Shown here piece by piece: positions 61,501 to 64,000 of a DNA stretch of 64,000 nucleotides (its first letter is position 1; every line of letters begins with the position of its first letter). Made by a program: the position numbers and the translations under genes. Source of the DNA: Limonium bicolor (lineage: Eukaryota > Streptophyta > Magnoliopsida > Caryophyllales > Plumbaginaceae); contig CM041780.1 of assembly GCA_023374045.1 (NCBI GenBank), forward strand, positions 30,746,337 to 30,810,336. The letters are read 5' to 3'. The notes beneath the pieces were generated by a model. That model did no database searches. It was not told the origin of the DNA and was given only the letters and a program-made list of their open reading frames with translations.

Positions 61501-61904
61501 TTGGTTAGAGGCAGCACGGAATGGACTGCTGCTCATGTTGGAAGAAGAAGAGAGCTACAGAGGTGGAAGAAGAAAAAAAATCGACTATCACAAGTGGTTA
61601 TGGGTTGGTCAATGTCGATGCACTTGGGAAGCCCCCCCCACGTGAATTAATGTCGGGCAAGTTGTAGTAGACAGGATGGGTAGGAGTAGGTAGTTTTTTT
61701 GTTAATTCATATTACTTATATGCATAGGTTGGGGACCATGTTTTTTTTTTTTGTAGATGTTGAGTACTGCTACCCGATGGAATGGCATACATGCGGTAAT
61801 GGTCCAATTGAAAAGGTAAAGTATTAGTTTAGTATTATGTAAAAGTGCACCACTTTGCTTTATGGGGTAGCTTTGCTACTTGTAATAATTCGTTGCAGTT
61901 TATT

Positions 61905-62005
61905 ACTGCAATCGAACATAACTCAACCGGTTAAGGCTACGGGAATGGTACGAGAGGTCTCGGGTTCGAATCCCGTCTAGAGCATTTGCTCATTTTTTGT
62001 TTTAG
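61905..62005 (+). mobile_element. tRNA-like / SINE head sequence
   Basis: A-box-like TAACTCAACCGG (61919-61930) and a perfect B box GGTTCGAATCC (61963-61973), 44 bases apart between starts. The T arm pairs four of five positions, but no acceptor stem forms with the 5' side, so it is not a working tRNA gene. A T-rich stretch follows at 61993-62003. Probably a tRNA-derived SINE fragment. Confidence 0.5.
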
Positions 62006-62432
62006 CCTTATTTATGTTTATCCCTTGTATATGTGCGACCGTATTAATATGTCACGTTATTAGCTGCATATACATATATATAAGCGGTTATTTGTTACGT
62101 CACGTTATTAATTATACCTATGTATGAATACAACTATTTTACTTGTCGTGTTTTAGCTATATGTACCTATGCGACTATATTGTCATGTCGCGTTTTTGTT
62201 ATACGTACAACGTTATAATATTGTAACGTTGTGTACGTGTATAAGTATATGTACGCGACCGTAATAATATGTAACGTCGTCATATTTTCGGACACGTATA
62301 TGCTCGTACTAATTTAATTGGTCGTTCGCTCACAAGTCGTTACGTGCTCATAATAATGTACACATTATTGTTAAGGCCATAATTTAATTGGTTATATGTC
62401 CAATCCATATTTAATTAAATAGGGGTATTTCA

Positions 62433-64000
62433 ATCTGTCTGAGGATGGAACGCGGTACTCAGCTTCAGTTCTATACCCAACGCTTCTCTGGTAGCTCTCC
62501 AGTACCTCGAAAGGAATCTGGTATCTCTATCTAACACTATGGTCTTCGGTATCCCGTGATGTCTCATAATTTCCTTCTCAAATAACTCAGCTAATTTGGT
62601 CACCTACCAAGTATCCTTCATTGGTATGAATCGGGCTACTTTGGTAAGGCCATCCACCACCACCCATATCATGTTGAGACCTCCCCTAGCAGGTGGAAGT
62701 CCAACTACGAAGTCCATGGAGATATCATGAAACTTCCACTCCGGAACTGGCATCGACTGTACCATTCCGCCCGGTCGTCGGTGCTCGAATTTTACCTTCT
62801 GGCATGTGAGACACCTCAAGACGAACTCGGTAACATCTATCTTCATCCCCGACCACCAGAAGTATCTCTTCATGTCTTTATACATCTTAGAGGCTCTCGG
62901 ATGGATGGAAACTGAAGAACAGTGTGATTCTCTAAGTATATGGTCTTTCAGATCCGAGTTGCCCCGTGATATGCATAACCGGCCCTTAAGTCTGATCAGA
63001 TCATCGTCGTGAAGTCTGAAGTCGTATTTTTGACTCTCAAAGGTACCATCTGTCAGCTTCTGTCTAACCTCCCTCATGTACTCATCTGTCCTCTAAGCCT
63101 CTCGCACCTCATCAACCAAGCTGGAGAAAGAGACTAGCGAATGGAGTGAGTGTGCTCGACGGCTCAGGGCGTCTGCTACAACATTGGCCTTCCCTTCTTT
63201 GTATTGGAGGTCAATGTCATAGTCTTTCAGAAACTTTAACCATCTCCTTTGTCTGAGATTTAACTCCTTCTGAGTAAATATGTATTTCAAGCTCTTGTGA
63301 TCGGTGTAGATCGTCACACTAACCCCGTATAAGTAATGGCGCCATATCTTCAAAGCGAAGACTACAGCTCCCAACTCTAAATCATGTGTGGGGTAGTTCT
63401 CCTCATGTTTCTTCAACTGGCGTGAGGCATATGCCACCACCTTGCCATGTTGCATGAACACGCAACCCAGCCCTCTACCAGATGCATCACAGTAAACCTC
63501 AAAGCCCTCCGTACCGTCTGGAATGGTCAGAACTGGTGCAGTGGTCAGTGAGTCCTTCAAACTCTGGAATGATCTCTCATAGTCAGCCGTCCATAAGAAT
63601 GGTGCATCTTTCTTCATCAGACTGGTCATCGGCTTTACGACCTTGCTGAAATCTCTAACAAACCGCCGGTAGTAACCTGCCAAGCTAAGGAAGCTCCGAA
63701 TGACGGTAACTGTCTTCGGTCTTGGCCAGGTATGCACGACATCAATCTTTGCTGGATCCACTAAGACCCCAGCATCTGAGATGACATGACCCAGGAAAGT
63801 GACCTGGTCAAGCCAAAACTCACACTTGGAGAACTTAGCATATAGCTGGTTCTCCCTCAATATTTCCAATACCCTCCTTAGGTGTTCCTCCTGCTCAGCT
63901 CTCAATTTCGAGTATATCAAAATGTCATCAATAAATACCATAACCGACTTGTCCAGCTGCTCCTGGAACAAGCGGTTCATCAGATCCATAAACTTCGCCG
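62433..64000 (-). pseudogene. pol: pol of a third Ty3/gypsy element (RT to integrase, partial)
   Basis: Minus strand, entering from the right edge within the RT. Frame 63989-63093 holds RT with a FIDD motif, YCDASG of RNase H and an ALSRRAHSL block; an in-frame TAG near 63091 separates it from 63077-62604, which holds the integrase HHCC zinc region and the first catalytic Asp region (MDFVVGLPP). The core then continues to HPQTD, where it is cut by the giant LTR at 62432. It has fewer lesions than elements 1 and 2. Whether it carries an AlkB exon cannot be seen. Confidence 0.9.

Larger units (their letters stand above)
56008..62432 (-). repeat. Giant LTR (6.4 kb), minus orientation
   Basis: Plus strand TGTAACACCCC to GGGGTATTTCA. 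The primer site on the left makes it a 5' LTR. The right edge abuts integrase coding sequence with target pentamer ATCTG. It contains a very AT-rich block (57600-59900), a palindrome AGGTGAG...CTCACCT (59984-60003), a degenerate repeated segment (60520-61500) and a tRNA-like unit at 61919. Unrecognised nested insertions may explain some of its length. The frames at 60357-61536 match no family I know. Confidence 0.7.

Noticed and set aside
60357..61536. Cluster of ORFs of 60-130 residues on both strands in the giant LTR
   Set aside because: Overlapping frames on both strands in a degenerate repeat region; no domain, no consistent codon pattern.
61912..61985. Functional tRNA gene
   Set aside because: A and B boxes are present but no acceptor stem can be formed and the anticodon arm is poor.

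Overview
The window is plant nuclear DNA, most likely from an angiosperm with a large repeat-rich genome. It contains no host gene that I can recognise. It is a stack of nested LTR retrotransposons. Most are Ty3/gypsy elements whose LTRs read TGAAATACCCC...TGTTACA, with an initiator-tRNA-Met type primer binding site; the two with pol up to its C-terminus end in a chromodomain, as in the Tekay/Del chromovirus lineage. One is an Athila-like element with a tRNA-Asp primer site. A Mutator-type MITE and two tRNA-derived SINE-like fragments are embedded. The species cannot be named from the sequence.

Layout from left to right: 1-4289 is the leader end and a 4.1 kb LTR of a minus-strand element. 4290-5222 is unassigned DNA with a SINE-like fragment. 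5223-7998 is a broken minus-strand LTR. 7999-19193 is element 1 (plus strand): a 3.5 kb 5' LTR, gag, a captured AlkB-like exon, pro-pol with chromodomain, and a truncated 3' LTR. An Athila-like element starts at 19194. It contains a MITE and is split at 24024/38135 by element 2 (24025-38134, minus strand), a complete copy with two 3.8 kb LTRs and the same gag/AlkB/pol layout. 39951-44326 is a lone plus-strand LTR. 44327-62432 holds two related minus-strand non-autonomous elements with very long LTRs (5.0 and 6.4 kb) and non-coding internal DNA. The outer one is inserted in the integrase of a third Ty3 element whose pol runs off the right end.

The main discovery is that elements 1 and 2, which have clearly different LTRs, both carry a 2-oxoglutarate/Fe(II) dioxygenase exon of the AlkB family between the Gag zinc-knuckle exon and the protease. 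Both copies also show introns with matching phases inside gag. The donor at the end of the zinc-knuckle exon can join in phase either to the AlkB exon, which ends in its own stop (Gag-AlkB), or, by skipping it, to the protease exon (Gag-Pol). This suggests a retrotransposon that uses cassette splicing to make a Gag-linked RNA or DNA demethylase. The AlkB reading frame is open in element 2 and broken in element 1.

Several non-coding structures recur across elements: a hairpin that folds the primer binding site onto its own complement, LTR hairpin arrays whose sequence differs between families while position and shape persist, a palindromic splice-donor-like motif in the LTRs, and paired GCACTTGC hairpins in the non-coding internal domains. 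Many pol lesions are single-base indels, so some breaks could be assembly errors.
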